Of a DNA stretch of 64,000 bases, positions 61,107-64,000 are shown one piece after another. Under the pieces are notes generated by a model. That model saw only the letters and a list, made by a program, of their open reading frames with translations, was not told the origin of the DNA and ran no database searches. Position 1 is the first letter of the stretch. Every line of letters begins with the position of its first letter. A program made the translations under genes and the position numbers. The stretch spans positions 35,504,133-35,568,132 of the forward strand of contig OZ025263.1 in assembly GCA_964019135.1 (NCBI GenBank), read 5' to 3'. The DNA is from Arenicola marina (Eukaryota; Annelida; Polychaeta; Arenicolidae).

Positions 61107-61419
61107 CTGCAAATATAACAGCGCCACAGAATCAGGACACGGACTACAATAGTCTACATCGTCAGGACATCGTCAGTCGCAGTAAGCCGCAGTAAGCCGC
61201 AGTAAGCCGCAGTAAGCATACACAGACAATGATAATCGGTCGTTTTGCGGCGCTGTGACTCGCTAAATTTTAGAATTAACATTAAAGAAAGCGGTTCACT
61301 ACGCTCGCCGTTTATTTACAGATGACACACTGAACAATTGTGGCCACTACAAGTATGTTAATGCTCTCCTTAAAAACCAGAATCCACCCTTCATTTAATT
61401 AATTAATTGAGTCACTGAC
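61107..61419 (-). other. Intron between antistasin and Kunitz exons, with a decamer run
   Basis: A 313-bp intron with donor ATAG|GTCAGT and acceptor TTTGCAG|GC; phase 1 on both sides, giving an intact frame. It contains about four copies of the decamer AGTAAGCCGC at 61175-61217. The donor has C at +3, less common but acceptable. Confidence 0.85.
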
Positions 61420-64000
61420 CTATTCTGGAGTCCGCCAAGAGGACGTCGACGGTATGTTGCATGCCGGGGGGCATGGGCTTGCACTTGCACCATTCGCATC
61501 CATTGGCGTCCTTCTGGAAGCCGTACTCGCAGGCCTTGCGGCAGCGTACCTTGGGGCAGTGCGTGGCGATATGACCCGCGGCGCACCGGCAGGTGGGGCA
61601 CCCGTCAGAGTCCGTCAACCGACCGTTCTCACAAAACTGGCGGCAAGCGATGGCGCGGCAGCCACCCCCGACACTTGGCTCACCTGCGCAGCGGCAGATT
61701 TCGCACCCATCCTTATCTTTCTGAAAACCATGTGCGCAAAACATGGCGCATCTGACTGCAGAACACTTTGGGGTTGGGGCTTCGTTGCAAGCACAGAATT
61801 CGCAGCCGTTGTCGTCTTTCTGGAAGCCATGTTCGCAGTGCATCATACACCTCACTGGAGAACACTCTGGGATTGGAGCTTCGTTGCAAGCACAGAATTC
61901 GCAACCGTTGTCGTCTTTCTGGAAGCCATGTTCGCAGTACATTCTACATCTGACCGGAGAACACTCTGGGGCGTCCTTGCATTCACACAAATGACAACCG
62001 CCCTCATCCTGCTTGAATCCGTGCTCACAGTACATTCGGCAGCGCTTTGGGGAGCACTCTGGGTGAAAGGGACCCTCGTTGCAAGCGCAGACTTCGCAGC
62101 CGTTGTCGTCTTTCTGGAAGCCATGTTCGCAGTGCATTCTACATCTGACTGGAGAACACTCTGGCGCTTCGTTGCAAGCACAGAATTCGCAACCGTTATC
62201 GTCTTTCTGGAAGCCATGTTCACAGTACATTCTACATCTGACCGGAGAACACTCTGGTGCTTCGTTGCAAGCACAGAATTCGCAGCCGTTGTCGTCTTTC
62301 TGGAAGCCATGTTCGCAGTGCATTCTACATCTCACTGGAGAACACTCTGGGCTTGGGGCCTCGTTGCAAGCGCAGACTTCGCAGCCGTTGTCGTCTTTCT
62401 GGAAGCCATGTTCACAGTACATTCTACATCTGACTGGAGAACACTCTGGCGCTTCGTTGCAAGCACAGAATTCGCAGCCGTTGTCGTCTTTCTGGAAGCC
62501 ATGTTCGCAGTGCATTCTACATCTCACTGGAGAACACTCTGGGCTTGGGGCCTCGTTGCAAGCGCAGACTTCGCAGCCGTTGTCGTCTTTCTGGAAGCCA
62601 TGTTCGCAGTGCATTCTACATCTGACTGGAGAACACTCTGGGATTGGAGCTTCGTTGCATGCACAGAATTCGCAGCCGTTGTCGTCTTTCTGGAAGCCAT
62701 GTTCACAGTACATTCGACATCTGACTGGAGAACACTCTGGCGCTTCGTTGCAAGCACAGAATTCGCAACCGTTATCGTCTTTCTGGAAGCCATGTTCACA
62801 GTACATTCTACATCTGACCGGAGAACACTCTGGTGCTTCGTTGCAAGCACAGAATTCGCAGCCGTTGTCGTCTTTCTGGAAGCCATGTTCGCAGTGCATT
62901 CTACATCTGACTGGAGAACACTCTGGCGCTTCGTTGCAAGCACAGAATTCGCAGCCGTTGTCGTCTTTCTGGAAGCCATGTTCGCAGTGCATTCTACATC
63001 TGACTGGAGAACACTCTGGAGCTTCGTTGCAGGCACAGAATTCGCAGCCGTTGTCGTCTTTCTGGAAGCCATGTTCGCAATACATTCTACACCTCACTGG
63101 AGAACACTCTGGGGTTGGAGCCTCGTTGCAAGCGCAGAATTCGCAGCCGTTGTTATCTTTCTGGAAGCCATGTTCGCAGTACATTCTACATCTGACCGGA
63201 GAACACTCTGGTGCTTCGTTGCAGGCACAGAATTCGCAGCCGTTGTCGTCTTTCTGGAAGCCATGTTCGCAGTGCATTCTACATCTGACTGGAGAACACT
63301 CAGGGGCGTCCTTGCATTCACACAAATGACAACCGCCCTCATCCTGCTTGAATCCGTGTTCGCAGTACATTCGGCAGCGCTTTGGGGAGCACTCTGGATG
63401 AAAGGGACCTTCGTTACAAGCGCAGACTTCGCAGCCGTTGTCGTCTTTCTGGAAGCCATGTTCGCAGTACATTCTACATCTAACTGGAGAACACTCTGGG
63501 GCGTCCTTGCATTCACACAAATGACAACCGCCCTCATCCTGCTTGAATCCGTGTTCGCAGTACATTCGGCAGCGCTTTGGGGAGCACTCTGGATGAAAGG
63601 GACCTTCGTTACAAGCGCAGACTTCGCAGCCGTTGTCGTCTTTCTGGAAGCCATGTTCGCAGTGCATGGCACACCGGACCGGGCTGCACTGAGCTACAAC
63701 CGATGCGGCACATTGGCAGGTGGGGCAGCCTTGATCGTCAAGGGCGAAGCCAGCCTGGCAGTACTTGAGGCAGCGCACCGGGCTGCAGTGGTCCTTGAAG
63801 GGTGGCGGGCTGCAGAGGCAGACTTCACAGCCCATGGCGTCCTTCTGGAAGCCATACGGACAGAACTTGCGGCACTGCCCGCGCGGAGCACAGGTGGGCT
63901 GTTCCTTGCACTGACAGACCTGGCAGCCACTGGCGTCGGCCTGGAAGCCGTAGGGGCAGTGCATGGCGCAGCGGACGGGGCTGCAGACCGCGCGGGGCCC
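61420..64000 (-). CDS. Multi-domain antistasin-like inhibitor, 26 repeats, 5' end beyond the window
   Basis: The open frame runs on the minus strand from the right window edge to the donor at 61420. It encodes 26 consecutive antistasin-like domains, each with six cysteines in the pattern C-x4-C-x3-C-x10-C-x2-C-x-C, for example CSPVRCRMYCEHGF then QKDDNGCEFCACNEAP. Domain 2 has one extra residue before its second Cys, and spacers are 4-9 residues. Antistasins are secreted inhibitors of factor Xa and other trypsin-like proteases. Domains 1-3 and 24-26 are diverged; 4-23 are near-identical. A two-domain block (CNEGPFHPE with CSPKRCRMYCEHGFKQDEGG) occurs three times, showing block duplication. 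Unit lengths of 93, 99 or 102 bases keep frame. Frame stays open and Cys-rich upstream of the Met at 63964 (AVCSPVRCA), so that Met is not the start. Signal peptide and start lie outside the window. Confidence 0.93.

Overview
This window is animal nuclear DNA, most likely from an invertebrate such as a lophotrochozoan or a cephalochordate; the exact group cannot be fixed from sequence alone. Supporting evidence is GT-AG introns in two genes, a tRNA-derived SINE, LINE remnants with a reverse-transcriptase zinc-knuckle tail, a THAP-domain (P-like) DNA transposon, a pogo-like MITE, a multi-domain antistasin/Kunitz inhibitor and an SLC45-family transporter. There are no prokaryotic features. Roughly two thirds of the window is tandem repeat, in at least twelve unrelated unit families (17, 52, 40, 34, 17, 33, ~76, 67, 20, 30, 28 and 25 bp). 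Two 200-N assembly gaps both lie inside arrays.

Layout. 1-9917 holds four minisatellites (17, 52, 40 and 34 bp units) separated by short unique spacers. The 34-bp array is split at 9918-11599 by a P-like transposon and resumes at 11600. 11786-32755 is a 21-kb array of a 17-bp unit with higher-order duplications of about 3.3-3.7 kb. 32756-34215 is C-rich and G-rich sequence with a 33-bp array. 34565-35342 holds a LINE tail (minus) and a SINE with perfect 14-bp target-site duplications.

35559-42145 is an SLC45-family transporter on the plus strand in three recognisable exons. Its second intron is filled by about 45 visible tandem copies of the last 46 bases of exon 2 together with its splice donor. 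A 67-bp array (42160-48962) starts directly after the stop codon. 49000-60800 is AT-richer accessory sequence with small arrays (20, 30, 28 and 25 bp), LINE remnants and several non-autonomous DNA transposons.

60880-64000 (minus) is the 3' part of a secreted-type protease-inhibitor gene. A long exon with 26 antistasin-like six-cysteine domains is spliced in frame to a terminal Kunitz exon with Arg at P1; the 5' end lies beyond the right edge. Its repeats are multiples of three bases and keep frame, unlike most of the non-coding arrays.

The most unusual feature is the exon-plus-splice-donor tandem array inside the SLC45 gene (37912-41580). The many long open frames in the arrays are consequences of stop-free repeat units and are not treated as genes.
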